Positions 34,468-43,931 of a DNA stretch of 64,000 bases are shown here, one piece after another (the first letter of the stretch is position 1; each line of letters starts with the position of its first letter). Below the pieces are notes generated by a model. It made no database searches. It was not told the DNA's origin and was given only the letters and a program-made list of their open reading frames with translations. The DNA lies in NCBI RefSeq assembly GCF_000948415.1, contig NZ_JYII01000006.1, positions 186,001-250,000 on the forward strand. The letters run 5' to 3'. Position numbers and translations under genes: made by a program. The stretch comes from Thalassospira sp. HJ. GTDB lineage: Bacteria; Pseudomonadota; Alphaproteobacteria; Rhodospirillales; Thalassospiraceae.

Positions 34468-35034
34468 CTAGAAGTCGTATTCCAGTTCGGTATCCCAGTA
34501 TAAAAAATCCCGCCAACTTTCATGAAGATAGTTTGGCGGGAAACGGCGTCCTGTGGTCTGGAGTTCGTGCATCGAGGGCTGTCCCGGCGTCCTGCGCAGT
34601 CGCAGGCCCGCCTCGCGCACCGATCGACTGCCCTTATAAAGGTTACAGTCAGAACAGGCTGTGACGATGTTTTCCCAGTTCGTGCGGCCGCCGCGCGCAC
34701 GCGGAATAACATGATCAAAGGTCAGCTCGTTGGTCGGCAGGCGATCGCCGCAATACTGGCAGGAAAATTCATCCCGCAAAAAGACGTTGAACCGGGTAAA
34801 GGCCGGGCTGCTTTTGAGCGGGACATATTCCTTGAGCGAGATAACGCTGGGCAGGCGCATTTTAAAGGATGGGGAACGTACTTCGCGGTCGTATTCGGAA
34901 AGAACATCGACGCGTTCAAGAAAGACCGCCTTGAGCGTATCTTGCCAGGACCAAAGAGACAGCGGGAAGTAGCTCAACGGCCGAAAGTCGGCGTTAAGAA
35001 CAAGTGCCGGACACGCATTGGGCGATAAATGCAT
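34468..35034 (-). CDS. HNH endonuclease family protein
   Basis: 188 residues. The ββα-metal domain is clear: CQYCG (zinc pair), LTFDHVIPRARGG (HNH core) and ACSDCN (second zinc pair) at about residues 92-130. The N-terminal part (LVLNADFRPLSYFPLSLWSWQDTLKAVF) is the conserved leader of the small chromosomal HNH proteins common in Alphaproteobacteria. Their role is not known to me. It is transcribed towards the terminator of the TonB receptor gene. Two 11-bp repeats (ATAGAGCAAA type) lie in its upstream region at 35154-35176. Confidence 0.85.
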   Translation of the reverse strand: MHLSPNACPALVLNADFRPLSYFPLSLWSWQDTLKAVFLERVDVLSEYDREVRSPSFKMRLPSVISLKEYVPLKSSPAFTRFNVFLRDEFSCQYCGDRLPTNELTFDHVIPRARGGRTNWENIVTACSDCNLYKGSRSVREAGLRLRRTPGQPSMHELQTTGRRFPPNYLHESWRDFLYWDTELEYDF

Positions 35035-35353
35035 ACCATCCGCTCCACCGTGTTTACCGAGTCGCTAGCTTTATTTAGCAGGTCCGGGAATCGCTGTTGA
35101 TGAACATATCATGACGTTTCACCAAACCGGGCGACACGGCGACGTAAACCACTGATAGAGCAAAGTATAGAGCAAATTTCCAAAAGCGCAAAGCCCGTGT
35201 TCCGCCGAGTCGCGTTTCATCCCGCGCCATCGTTGCGCAACCCTTGGAACCCCTAGGCATATGCGATACTGCCCGGCACAAAAAAAGCCGCCCGACCCTG
35301 TCTGGCAGCATGGATTATGCGTCACAACTGACGCAACCGATTACGGTGACCTG
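35035..35353. other. Non-coding stretch upstream of the HNH gene
   Basis: About 320 bp without a convincing gene. It holds the HNH promoter region, with the tandem repeats GATAGAGCAAA (35154-35164) and TATAGAGCAAA (35166-35176). Read on the minus strand these include a TATACT -10-like element. Confidence 0.45.
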
Positions 35354-35386
35354 GAAAAACGAAAGGCCCGCTAAAAAGCGAGCCTT
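35354..35386 (-). terminator. Terminator of rpmB
   Basis: On the minus strand AAGGC-CGCT pairs with AGCG-GCCTT (one internal mismatch) around a short T-rich loop, followed by a TTTTT tail. Confidence 0.78.
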
Positions 35387-35418
35387 CGTAAATTCTGTCT
35401 GTAAAGCAGAAGCCTGAA

Positions 35419-35712
35419 TTAGGCAGCTTTTGCTTCAACAGCTTTGGCGACCTGGCGTTTGATTTTCACCAAATCTGCCGGCAGCTTTGCATTTGCAGTG
35501 CTGAGCAGATATGCATCCAGACCACCACGTTTTTCGATGGTGCGGACAGCATTGGTGGTCAGACGCAGACGCACCGAACGACCGAGCGACTCACTAAGCA
35601 GCGAGGTCGGCTGCAGGTTCGGGAGGAAACGACGTTTGGTACGATTGTGGGCGTGGCTCACATTCATGCCGACCAAAACGCCTTTGCCGGATACCGGGCA
35701 GCGACGTGCCAT
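35419..35712 (-). CDS. rpmB: 50S ribosomal protein L28
   Basis: 97 residues beginning MARRCPVSGKGVLVGMNVSHAHNRTKRRF, the standard L28 start, and with LTTNAVRTIEKRGGLDAYL in the middle. AGGAG eight bases before ATG fixes the start at 35712. It encodes a structural protein of the large ribosomal subunit. Confidence 0.97.
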   Translation of the reverse strand: MARRCPVSGKGVLVGMNVSHAHNRTKRRFLPNLQPTSLLSESLGRSVRLRLTTNAVRTIEKRGGLDAYLLSTANAKLPADLVKIKRQVAKAVEAKAA

Positions 35713-36152
35713 GACCTGATCTCCTGGTCTATAAATTCGCAAAAGGACGCTTGGCCTGAACATGCAGGCCCGCGCTTGGAAGCGGGTTAATACTGCCTAT
35801 GACCAATGTCGTCAAGCCTTCATCAACCGAAAACCGCGACAAAAACGCTTATCCGAGCGGTTTTGGCGATAATCCGTGGTTTGGGCCGGTATTTGCCCAA
35901 CTCAACCGCACGGAATCTTTGGCTTTTCAAACCGGGGCGACAATAACAAAGACCCGATTTACAGGCAATTGCGCGCGTTCGACCCATTTATCACGACCGA
36001 TTCTCCGCACATATATATAATGTCATCGCCTTTGCGCCCCCATGCGCATTCAATCTGCATCCTTTATTGATACGGATCAAAACGCATACGTGCACAGCAT
36101 GCTAGGTTCGACACCATGAGTTAAAAAATCCGTTTCGGGAGCATGACGGGAC
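35713..36152. other. Non-coding stretch between rpmB and a small membrane protein
   Basis: About 440 bp containing the rpmB promoter region and that of the divergent small gene. Short open frames here have no ribosome site and odd composition. Nothing else was recognised. Confidence 0.5.
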
Positions 36153-36347
36153 ATGGAATTCAAATCAGATAGCAAAGTTTCTCTGCCGCTTTTGGGCATT
36201 CTGCTGGTCGCTGTAATTGGCTTGGCACTTTACCTTGCCGGTTATGTTCTTGCCGCACTCGGCGTTCCGGTCGCGTCCTTCTGGATTTATGTCGCGCTGG
36301 CGCTTGTGCCGGTCAGCTTCCTTGTACTGATCGATTTTAGCCGCTGA
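36153..36347 (+). CDS. Small two-helix membrane protein
   Basis: 64 residues, not recognised. Two hydrophobic segments (about residues 11-35 and 41-60) follow a short charged N-terminus, suggesting a hairpin in the inner membrane. A purine-rich stretch (GACGGGAC) precedes the ATG, and a strong terminator follows 30 bp after the stop, so it is probably a real single-gene unit. Confidence 0.6.
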   Translation: MEFKSDSKVSLPLLGILLVAVIGLALYLAGYVLAALGVPVASFWIYVALALVPVSFLVLIDFSR

Positions 36348-36377
36348 TTCTGCCTCCCCCCGCAGAACAGTACTGAG

Positions 36378-36413
36378 ACGGCCTGCCACTTGTTGCGACA
36401 GGCCGTTTTTTTT
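36378..36413 (+). terminator. Terminator after the small membrane protein
   Basis: An 8-bp stem ACGGCCTG / CAGGCCGT with a 13-nt loop is followed by a run of eight T or more. It probably also serves the convergent GGDEF-EAL gene. Confidence 0.8.
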
Positions 36414-36435
36414 TGCGCGCATTTCAAATACGCGA

Positions 36436-38523
36436 TCAGGCTGGCTGGTCGGGCTCGTTTTTCCAGTGAATGTCACGACAGGGGATCTGGCCCGGTCTGG
36501 CAAAGAAGTATCCCTGATAGGCATCAACCCCCATCGCCATCAGCTCGGCGCGCTGCTCGGACGTCTCGATCCCCTCGGCAATGACCTTGAGCCCGAAGCG
36601 ATGGGCAATCAGGATCGCCCCCTCGATCACGACACGAGCATTCTCGTCCATCGACAAGACAAAGGACTTGTCGATCTTGACCGCATCAATGCGGATTTCA
36701 TGCAGGCGCGACAGGGACGAATAGCCGGTCCCGAAATCATCAATATAGATTTCGATCCCCATATTGTGCAGCTGATCGAGCACGGTGGCGATCTGAGCTG
36801 TCTGGCGTTTTTCGAAAATTGATTCGGTCACTTCCAGAACAAGCCGACCCGATGCCAGCCCGGTATCGGTCAGAACCCGTGACACCATATGGGCGAAGTT
36901 CGGCATGACGATCTGGCGGATCGAAACGTTAATCGCGATCTTTGTGCTTTCCGGGATGTCGGCATCGTCCTGTATGGTTCGGCAGGCCTTGCGCATGCAC
37001 CATTCGCCGATATCGACAATCAGTGCACTTTCCTCGGCAATCGGGATGAATTCATCGGGCACGACAGGCCCTAGAACGGCACTGTTCCAACGCAAAAGCG
37101 CCTCATAGGCGATGATGTCGCCTGTATGGGCATCAATGACCGGCTGGTATTCAATATCAAACTCGTCAGCACTCATGGCGCGTCTAAGCGCCTGCGTAAC
37201 ACTCAGACGACGTTCCTGCTCAAGCAGCAGCGTCTTGTCGTAGCTGTGCACACTGCCCCGCCCGGAACGCTTGACCTCGGCCGCGGCAAGGTCGGCCCAA
37301 TGGATCAGCTCGGAGATTGACGGGTTCCGGCCAGAGGAAAAGGCAACCCCGGTACTAAACCCGACATGTAGCGTATGGCCGACAATATTGATCGGCTGGC
37401 TAACCGCTTCCTGGGCCTGTTCGACAACGGTTTCGACCAGAGGATGAAGTTCGGCACTTGATGCGGCCAGAACGATCAGGAATTCATCGCCGCCCCAGCG
37501 CCCCAATGCGTGATGATCATCCACACATTCACTAAGCCGCATACTCACAGATCGCAAAACTTCATCGCCGATTGCGTGACTAAGGCCATCATTGATCTGC
37601 TTGAACCGGTCGAGATCGATGAACAAAACCGCGTAATCCAATAACGCGTCCGAGCGCTTCTTGCGCTCGAACCAGGCAACAATCCCGTCACGGTTCAGCA
37701 CCCCGGTCAGGGCATCATGCTCCACCAGGTTTTGCAGTTCTTCGGTGCGCTGCTCTACACGTGCTTCAAGAGTGGCGTTCCAGTCTTCGGTAATCCGGTT
37801 CTTCTGTTTGAGGTCCTCAATCAGGCCCTGGTTTTGATGTTTGAGGACGAAGGATCGGAACAAAACCGCGTGATTGTTGCGATGGGTAACCAGCATCACC
37901 AACAGGAACACCAGCGCCAAAGCGGACAGGATGTAGTTCGCATCCCCCATCACCGACAAAATCACCGCTGGTGGTAACAGCAACGCACACAGATAAAACC
38001 GCCCGACGAGAAACACCGGGGCCAAAATACCCGTGGCACCACCCGCCATGCCGGCAATGATGATCATGGTCAGAAACTGGCTTTCGCCCTGGACGGCGGG
38101 GATTTCAATCACGCCGACCACAGACCACAACAGACCGGTGACGATCACCCCGATCTGATAGCGAAAACGCCATTTACGCAGGAGCTCAGAAGAGAGCTCC
38201 GTACTGTTTTCGCGCGTCAGGTGATAAAGATAGCCGCCCCAAAGGCGAACACAGCAAATCACGGTGACGACCAGAAGCCAGATCACGGTTTCAGCGCGCA
38301 AATCACCGCGCAGCCAGAACATCGCAACCATGCTGACCCCGGCGGCCAGATTGACGAGAATATTTGCCCAATTATTGCGATAGGCGAGATCAAGCAGGTC
38401 GCGCTGAACCTTTCCGGCCAATTCTTCGCCGGTATTTATCTCTATGCCCGGGTCGAGAACGCGTTTACCGATCCTCCTGACCAAGCCAGCGTTTTTTTTC
38501 ATCTGGTCTTGTGCCTCTGACAT
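36436..38523 (-). CDS. Membrane GGDEF-EAL c-di-GMP enzyme
   Basis: 695 residues. About six N-terminal membrane helices (residues about 50-210) form a MASE-like sensor region. A coiled-coil linker, an intact GGDEF motif (GRWGGDEFLIVL) and an intact EAL domain (YEALLRW, IDDFGTGYSSL, VKIDKSF, VIAEGIET) follow. Both cyclase and phosphodiesterase signatures look complete, so it may make or degrade c-di-GMP. It stands alone between terminator sequences. Confidence 0.92.
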   Translation of the reverse strand: MSEAQDQMKKNAGLVRRIGKRVLDPGIEINTGEELAGKVQRDLLDLAYRNNWANILVNLAAGVSMVAMFWLRGDLRAETVIWLLVVTVICCVRLWGGYLYHLTRENSTELSSELLRKWRFRYQIGVIVTGLLWSVVGVIEIPAVQGESQFLTMIIIAGMAGGATGILAPVFLVGRFYLCALLLPPAVILSVMGDANYILSALALVFLLVMLVTHRNNHAVLFRSFVLKHQNQGLIEDLKQKNRITEDWNATLEARVEQRTEELQNLVEHDALTGVLNRDGIVAWFERKKRSDALLDYAVLFIDLDRFKQINDGLSHAIGDEVLRSVSMRLSECVDDHHALGRWGGDEFLIVLAASSAELHPLVETVVEQAQEAVSQPINIVGHTLHVGFSTGVAFSSGRNPSISELIHWADLAAAEVKRSGRGSVHSYDKTLLLEQERRLSVTQALRRAMSADEFDIEYQPVIDAHTGDIIAYEALLRWNSAVLGPVVPDEFIPIAEESALIVDIGEWCMRKACRTIQDDADIPESTKIAINVSIRQIVMPNFAHMVSRVLTDTGLASGRLVLEVTESIFEKRQTAQIATVLDQLHNMGIEIYIDDFGTGYSSLSRLHEIRIDAVKIDKSFVLSMDENARVVIEGAILIAHRFGLKVIAEGIETSEQRAELMAMGVDAYQGYFFARPGQIPCRDIHWKNEPDQPA

Positions 38524-38627
38524 CGTCCTACGATCAACATATCCTATACATAGGTAATAACCTAAGCCAACGGGAATATGTCTGATCCGTCATATTGCGC
38601 AGGAATACCCGCCCCAAGAATGCCGGG

Positions 38628-39467
38628 TCAAAACTGATCGGCCAGTTTGATGACATCTTCGGGTGCAAGCCCCTCCTCACGCATCGCGCGCAGGGTTTTG
38701 GATTTGTCACGCTTGGCAAAGCGTTTGCCGTCCGGGCCGGTCAAAAGCCCGTGATGATGATATTCCGGCACGTCATAGCCCAGAAGTTCCTGCAACAGGC
38801 GATGCAGATGGCTGGCAAAGAACAGGTCTTCACCACGGGTCACAAGGGTGATGCCCTGCAAGTCATCATCATGGGTGACGGAAAGATGATAACTGGTCGG
38901 GGTGTCCTTGCGCGCGAGCACCACATCACCAAAGATTTCCGGTGTCGCGATCTGTTTGCCGGCAGCCCTGTCAAACCAGGTCAGCTCGCACCCCACCCGT
39001 TTGATCGCAGCGGCCATATCAAGACGCAGCGCATAGCTTTCCCCCGCTGCAATGCGATCTTCGCGTTCAGATGATGAACAATGCCGACAGGTGCCGGGAT
39101 AAAGCGCACCATCGGGGCCGTGCGGCGCATTACCGATACGTTCAATTTCAGCCTGAATGTCCTTGCGCGTGCAGAAGCATGGATACAGCAATTCCATGTC
39201 GGACAAGCGATCCAGCACCGTCTGATAATCGGCAAAATGGTCGGACTGCACCCGGACCGGCTGTTCCCATTCAAGCCCAAGCCAGGCAAGGTCTTCATAG
39301 ATCGCATCAAGATATTCCGGGCGACACCGGGTCTGATCGATATCTTCGATCCGCAAAAAAAAACGGCCATCCGGCCCGGCCTGTTTTGCAGAAAACAAGG
39401 CAGAGGCCGCATGGCCGAGATGAAGATATCCGGTCGGGCTGGGTGCAAAGCGGGTGATGGTGGTCAT
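38628..39467 (-). CDS. gluQ: Glutamyl-Q tRNA(Asp) synthetase
   Basis: 279-residue truncated glutamyl-tRNA synthetase lacking the anticodon domain. It attaches glutamate to the queuosine of tRNA-Asp. The HIGH-like motif is in FAPSPTGYLHLGHA and the KMSKS-like motif in KRFAKRDKSKT. A zinc site (CFCTRKD ... GTCRHC) is typical of the family. The frame is open upstream into the cobT end, but the ATG at 39467 gives the proper N-terminus and lies 19 bp after the cobT stop. Confidence 0.93.
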   Translation of the reverse strand: MTTITRFAPSPTGYLHLGHAASALFSAKQAGPDGRFFLRIEDIDQTRCRPEYLDAIYEDLAWLGLEWEQPVRVQSDHFADYQTVLDRLSDMELLYPCFCTRKDIQAEIERIGNAPHGPDGALYPGTCRHCSSSEREDRIAAGESYALRLDMAAAIKRVGCELTWFDRAAGKQIATPEIFGDVVLARKDTPTSYHLSVTHDDDLQGITLVTRGEDLFFASHLHRLLQELLGYDVPEYHHHGLLTGPDGKRFAKRDKSKTLRAMREEGLAPEDVIKLADQF

Positions 39468-39486
39468 CCTCGATACACCTTGGCCT

Positions 39487-41460
39487 TTACCAGCGGTCGC
39501 GGTCACCCGCGGCGTGATCACGGGCCTGCGCGGTATCGGCAGGCACATGACGCATCGGGCGTTTTGGCGGGCGTGCGCCTTCCTCGTCAAACAGGTCGGA
39601 AAGTTCGCGCAACATGGTGCCACCGAGCTCTTCCGGATCGTTGATCGTCACCGCACGACGGTAGTAGCGCGTTACGTCATGACCGATACCAATCGCCAGC
39701 AATTCGACCGGTGATCTGGTTTCAATCCATTCGATCACTTCACGTAGATGGCGTTCCAGATAATTTCCGGAGTTCACCGAAAGGGTCGAATCATCGACCG
39801 GCGCACCATCGGAAATCACCATCATGATCCGGCGTTGTTCGCTCCGCGCCAGAAGACGTTCATGCGCCCAAAGCAGTGCTTCGCCATCGATGTTTTCCTT
39901 AAGCAGCCCTTCGCGCAGCATCAGGCCAAGGTTCTTGCGCGCCCGACGCCACGGCGTATCGGCGGCCTTATAGATGATATGACGCAGATCGTTGAGGCGA
40001 CCGGGTTTCGGCGGCTTGCCTGCCTCGACCCAGCTTTCACGCGACTGACCACCTTTCCACTGGCGGGTGGTGAAGCCCAGAATTTCGACCTTCACCCCGC
40101 AACGTTCCAGCGTGCGCGCCAGAATGTCTGCCGACAGGGCTGCAATCGTGATCGGACGACCGCGCATGGAGCCGGAATTATCGATCAGAAGCGTCACCAC
40201 CGTATCGCGGAAATCGGTGTCCTGTTCCTGCTTGAATGACAGCGAAGTCGACGGCGTGGAAACGATACGTGCAAGCTTTGCGGCATCGAGAATGCCTTCT
40301 TCAAGGTCGAAGTCCCAACCGCGGTTTTGCTGCGCCATCAGGCGACGTTGCAGACGGTTGGCAACGCGTGACACCACGTTCTGAAGATTGGCGAGCTGCT
40401 TATCAAGCATCGCACGCAGACGAGACAGTTCAAGATTTTCGCACAGATCATCTGCCGTGACGACCTCGTCAAACTCACGCGTGAACGGCTCGTAACCGCG
40501 CTCGACCGGCTCGTTGCGGCCGTCAAACTCTGGCTGCTCGCCCGGGCCGGCAGGCTTTTCTTCCTGCGACATGGCTTCAAGCTGCTGATCATCGATGTCG
40601 CCTTCGCCAGCCTCGGCTTCTTCGGAACCGGCATCGGTTTGATCATCGCTGCCATCAGGATCTGAATCGTCATTCTGGCCCTGTTGGCCGCCCTGACTTT
40701 CCATGTCTTCCTGATCGGGATCGTTTTCGCCTTCCTGCTGATCTTCGTCCTCGCCTTCCTGTTCGGGCGGAGCATCATCAAGGTCGTCTTCAAGCGACAG
40801 GTGATCGAGCAATTTGCGCATACCGCGCGCAAAGGCATCCTGATCATCCATGACATCACGAAGATTGGTCAGGTCAGAACCGGCGTTTTCTTCGATATGC
40901 GAGCGCCACAAATCAATCAGCGGCCCGGCAGATTCAGGCGCCTTTTCACCGGTAAAGATTTCACGCGCCAACATCCCGATCGCATCAGCAAACGGGGCGT
41001 CATCGCGTGATGTCACACGGTGATAGTTCTTGGCGTGGCAATCCTGTTCGGCATGATCGCGCAAGTTCTTGCGCACACCGGGGAAATAGCGTGATCCCAC
41101 CGCCTCGACACGGGCGGTTTCAAGCGCATCGTAAACAGCCTGAGCCTCGGCCGTTTCGGGCATGCGCTTGGCGTGCAGGGCCGCGTCATGGTGGCGCATC
41201 TTAAGCGCCCAGCCATCGGCAATGCCGCGCAGATCGGCGACTTCATCCTTGGGCATGGCCTGTTTGGGCATTGGCAAACGCACATGTTCACCGTAGCCCC
41301 CCGGACGCCCGCCTTTGACAAAGCCGACTTCCAGATCATTGCGCCCGGCAAGCGCACGAAACGTCGCTGCCGTACCGCGCAAGAAGCCGGAAAGAGCCTC
41401 ATCATTCTTCATTGCACTACTCGCTTGTGGAACCAGTTCACCAATCTGTTTGAGGGTCAC
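39487..41460 (-). CDS. cobT: Cobaltochelatase subunit CobT
   Basis: 657-residue subunit of the aerobic cobaltochelatase that inserts cobalt into hydrogenobyrinate a,c-diamide for B12. A long acidic, Gln/Glu/Asp-rich linker (about residues 220-320) separates the N-terminal part from a C-terminal von Willebrand A domain with the MIDAS motif DNSGSMRG. The start is GTG one base beyond the cobS stop; an ATG 48 bp later is the alternative. It is co-transcribed with cobS; cobN is not in the window. Confidence 0.93.
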   Translation of the reverse strand: MTLKQIGELVPQASSAMKNDEALSGFLRGTAATFRALAGRNDLEVGFVKGGRPGGYGEHVRLPMPKQAMPKDEVADLRGIADGWALKMRHHDAALHAKRMPETAEAQAVYDALETARVEAVGSRYFPGVRKNLRDHAEQDCHAKNYHRVTSRDDAPFADAIGMLAREIFTGEKAPESAGPLIDLWRSHIEENAGSDLTNLRDVMDDQDAFARGMRKLLDHLSLEDDLDDAPPEQEGEDEDQQEGENDPDQEDMESQGGQQGQNDDSDPDGSDDQTDAGSEEAEAGEGDIDDQQLEAMSQEEKPAGPGEQPEFDGRNEPVERGYEPFTREFDEVVTADDLCENLELSRLRAMLDKQLANLQNVVSRVANRLQRRLMAQQNRGWDFDLEEGILDAAKLARIVSTPSTSLSFKQEQDTDFRDTVVTLLIDNSGSMRGRPITIAALSADILARTLERCGVKVEILGFTTRQWKGGQSRESWVEAGKPPKPGRLNDLRHIIYKAADTPWRRARKNLGLMLREGLLKENIDGEALLWAHERLLARSEQRRIMMVISDGAPVDDSTLSVNSGNYLERHLREVIEWIETRSPVELLAIGIGHDVTRYYRRAVTINDPEELGGTMLRELSDLFDEEGARPPKRPMRHVPADTAQARDHAAGDRDRW

Positions 41461-41463
41461 GCC

Positions 41464-42471
41464 TTAGCGGACCATCACATTGATGGCTTCCTCGGGCAGT
41501 TCTTCGCCAAAGCAACGCTGGTAGTATTCCGCCAGGATCGGACGTTCGACTTCATCGCAACGGTTTAAGAACGTTACGCGGAAGGCATAGGAAACGTCGC
41601 CAAAGATCTTGGCGTTTTCGGCAAGCGTAATGACGGTACGCGGGCTCATAACGGTGGAAATATCACCGGCAACAAAGCCCTGACGCGTCAGGTTGGCAAG
41701 GGCAACCATGGCCTCGATCTTCTGACGGCCTTCGGCGTCATCGAATGCCGGAACCTTGGCAGCGATGATGTTGGTTTCATCTTCGACCGACAGATAGTTC
41801 AGTGTCGCGATGATCGACCAACGGTCCATCTGCGCCTGGTTGATCTGCTGGGTGCCATGATAGAGGCCCGTGGTATCGCCAAGACCAACCGTGTTTGACG
41901 TCGCAAACAGGCGGAAATGCGAATGCGGGTGGATGACCTTGTTCTGATCAAGCAGGGTCAGCTTGCCATCAACTTCCAGAACGCGCTGAATAACGAACAT
42001 CACATCCGGGCGACCGGCATCATATTCATCAAACACCATCGCGACCGGACGTTTGAGCGCCCACGGCAGAATGCCCTCGCGGAATTCGGTGATCTGTTTG
42101 CCATCGCGGAGCACAATCGCATCCTTGCCGATCAGGTCGATACGGCTGATATGGCTATCAAGGTTCACACGCACGCACGGCCAGTTAAGGCGTGCGGCCA
42201 CCTGTTCGATATGGGTCGATTTACCGGTGCCGTGATAACCCTGGATCATCACGCGGCGGTTATAGGCAAAGCCCGCCAGGATCGCCAGCGTCGTGTCGCG
42301 GTCAAAGCGATAGGTTGGGTCAATCGCCGGTACATGTTCGCTACCCTGGCTAAAGGCCGGGACGTCCATATCAACATCGATCCCGAACGTTTCACGCACG
42401 GAAATGGTGGTATCGGGTGTATCGAGCGGATGTTCAGCTGCTACACCGCTCGCTTCGTAACCTTGGCTCAT
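41464..42471 (-). CDS. cobS: Cobaltochelatase subunit CobS
   Basis: 335-residue AAA+ ATPase partner of CobT. Walker A is GYHGTGKSTHIEQ, Walker B is VAMVFDEYDAG, and a sensor region ATSNTVGLGDTTGLYHGTQ is clear. Together CobS and CobT form the chaperone-like ring that drives cobalt insertion by CobN. It is the first gene of the cobST pair; the 210-bp upstream gap shows no cobalamin riboswitch that I could recognise. Confidence 0.95.
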   Translation of the reverse strand: MSQGYEASGVAAEHPLDTPDTTISVRETFGIDVDMDVPAFSQGSEHVPAIDPTYRFDRDTTLAILAGFAYNRRVMIQGYHGTGKSTHIEQVAARLNWPCVRVNLDSHISRIDLIGKDAIVLRDGKQITEFREGILPWALKRPVAMVFDEYDAGRPDVMFVIQRVLEVDGKLTLLDQNKVIHPHSHFRLFATSNTVGLGDTTGLYHGTQQINQAQMDRWSIIATLNYLSVEDETNIIAAKVPAFDDAEGRQKIEAMVALANLTRQGFVAGDISTVMSPRTVITLAENAKIFGDVSYAFRVTFLNRCDEVERPILAEYYQRCFGEELPEEAINVMVR

Positions 42472-42683
42472 AAGTACTCGCGCATTTTTCGGACCGGCGC
42501 TGGTGGCGCGGTCGTTTCGTTAAACTTGCTCATTAATAGCGGTTATGGCGCATCACACAAAGGGAAGATGCGCAAAAAATCTCTATTATCGCAAAAGGTT
42601 TACTCGATAAGACCTAACCGGTACGCAAACTGCAACCAGATAGACCGGTTTTCATCGAATTTCGCAGAAAATTAGCCGGGAAA

Positions 42684-43334
42684 CTAAAGCGTCACCCGCG
42701 CTTCGAGATCACGGATGTACTGGGTAAGCGACGTATAGGCCGCACTGATACGCTTGAAGCGTTCCTCGGCCGCCTTGTCCCCCCCATTGGCATCGGGATG
42801 GTACTTTTTGGAAAGCGCCTTGTATTTGGCCTTGAGCTCATCGCGGGTAAACGGCCAGCCGAGATCAAGTGTTGCCATCGCCTGTTGCTGTTCGGCAGGC
42901 ATGCCAAGTGCGCCAGCACGGCGTTGGGATTCTTCGGTTTTGCGTTGGCGTTCTGCGCGCGCCTTGTCCTCGGCGCCGGGGCCATGGTGGGTTTGATCGC
43001 CGTCTTCGTTAAAGAAGCCGAACCCGTCCTTGAATTTGAAATTGAACGGTTTTTTCGAACCACGGATATGGCCGAACTGCCAGGTCGGGCGTTGCCAGTG
43101 GGTATCGCGACGCATGTCGCTTTCGATATCCTCGGCCTTCATGCCTTCGTAATAGTTCCAGGACTTGTTGTATTCGCGGACATGTTCGAGACAGAACTTG
43201 TAGTAGTCGCGCAACTTGCGATCCTTGGGCGCACGGAATTCCCCATGCCCGTCACATTCCGGCCAGTCACATGCCGGCAGAACGGGTTCATTGTGGTAAA
43301 GCGTCTTGCGCTTGTTGCGGTGTCCTCGGTTCAT
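42684..43334 (-). CDS. J-domain (DnaJ-like) protein
   Basis: 216 residues with a C-terminal J domain. [28 protein letters not shown] contains the HPD tripeptide that stimulates DnaK ATPase. The N-terminal part is charged, with a Cys-rich start ([21 protein letters not shown]). This layout is conserved in Alphaproteobacteria, usually beside bolA and cobS as here. It is divergent from bolA. Confidence 0.9.
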   Translation of the reverse strand: MNRGHRNKRKTLYHNEPVLPACDWPECDGHGEFRAPKDRKLRDYYKFCLEHVREYNKSWNYYEGMKAEDIESDMRRDTHWQRPTWQFGHIRGSKKPFNFKFKDGFGFFNEDGDQTHHGPGAEDKARAERQRKTEESQRRAGALGMPAEQQQAMATLDLGWPFTRDELKAKYKALSKKYHPDANGGDKAAEERFKRISAAYTSLTQYIRDLEARVTL

Positions 43335-43494
43335 TTGCGTCTATATGTTCTGAAAATTCGATGCGCGCAATATCATACGGGCGCTTTAAATGCGATAAAA
43401 GGCTTGAAAAACGGCCATCGCGTGACAGAACTTGTTCGCACGCATCAAATTCGCAGCTCATTGCGAACATCACCATAGAACAGAGGCCCTTACC

Positions 43495-43791
43495 ATGCAG
43501 GTCGCCAATCAGATCCGTGACATCCTGACCGAACAATTCGCCCCGGTCGAACTACAGATCAATGATGATTCCTCCAAACATGCCGGTCATGCCGGTGCAG
43601 ACCCGCGCGGCGAGTCCCATTTTTCCGTTCTTGTGGTGTCCGATAAATTCGAAGGCGAGAACCGGGTTAACCGCCAGCGCCTTGTTTACGGCGCGCTTGA
43701 TGCGTTGCTCAAGGACCGGGTTCATGCGCTTGCACTGAAAACCATGACACCCGCGGAATACGAAGCCGCCATTGCCACCAAAAACAATTAA
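43495..43791 (+). CDS. bolA: BolA-family protein
   Basis: 98-residue BolA protein. The class II KH-like fold is seen in DDSSKHAGHAGADPRGESHFSVLVVSDKFEGENRVNRQRLVYGAL. The conserved His and the RVNRQRLVY helix are present. Family members partner with monothiol glutaredoxins in iron-sulfur handling and affect morphology and stress. The ATG at 43495 is chosen over an earlier frame start lying in the divergent promoter. Confidence 0.92.
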   Translation: MQVANQIRDILTEQFAPVELQINDDSSKHAGHAGADPRGESHFSVLVVSDKFEGENRVNRQRLVYGALDALLKDRVHALALKTMTPAEYEAAIATKNN

Positions 43792-43931
43792 TCACAATTC
43801 CACATAGTGAAATCAACCTAGACGTTCATTCCGATTAGGCGCAATGCTTATGAACAAGCCGTGCGGATATGGAAATTCGCGCGGCACGGATGCCGGTCAA
43901 TGGCATCCGCTACAATCGGGAGGACTACGTA

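Noticed and set aside
35075-35311. 78-codon frame upstream of the HNH gene on the minus strand
   Set aside because: It spans promoter-like repeats, lacks a ribosome site and reads as an unlikely protein.
35799-36020. 73-codon frame downstream of the rpmB start region
   Set aside because: No ribosome site and atypical composition; it lies in the divergent promoter region.
42472-42683. Cobalamin riboswitch upstream of cobS
   Set aside because: No B12-box-like conserved stretch was visible, and the region is short.
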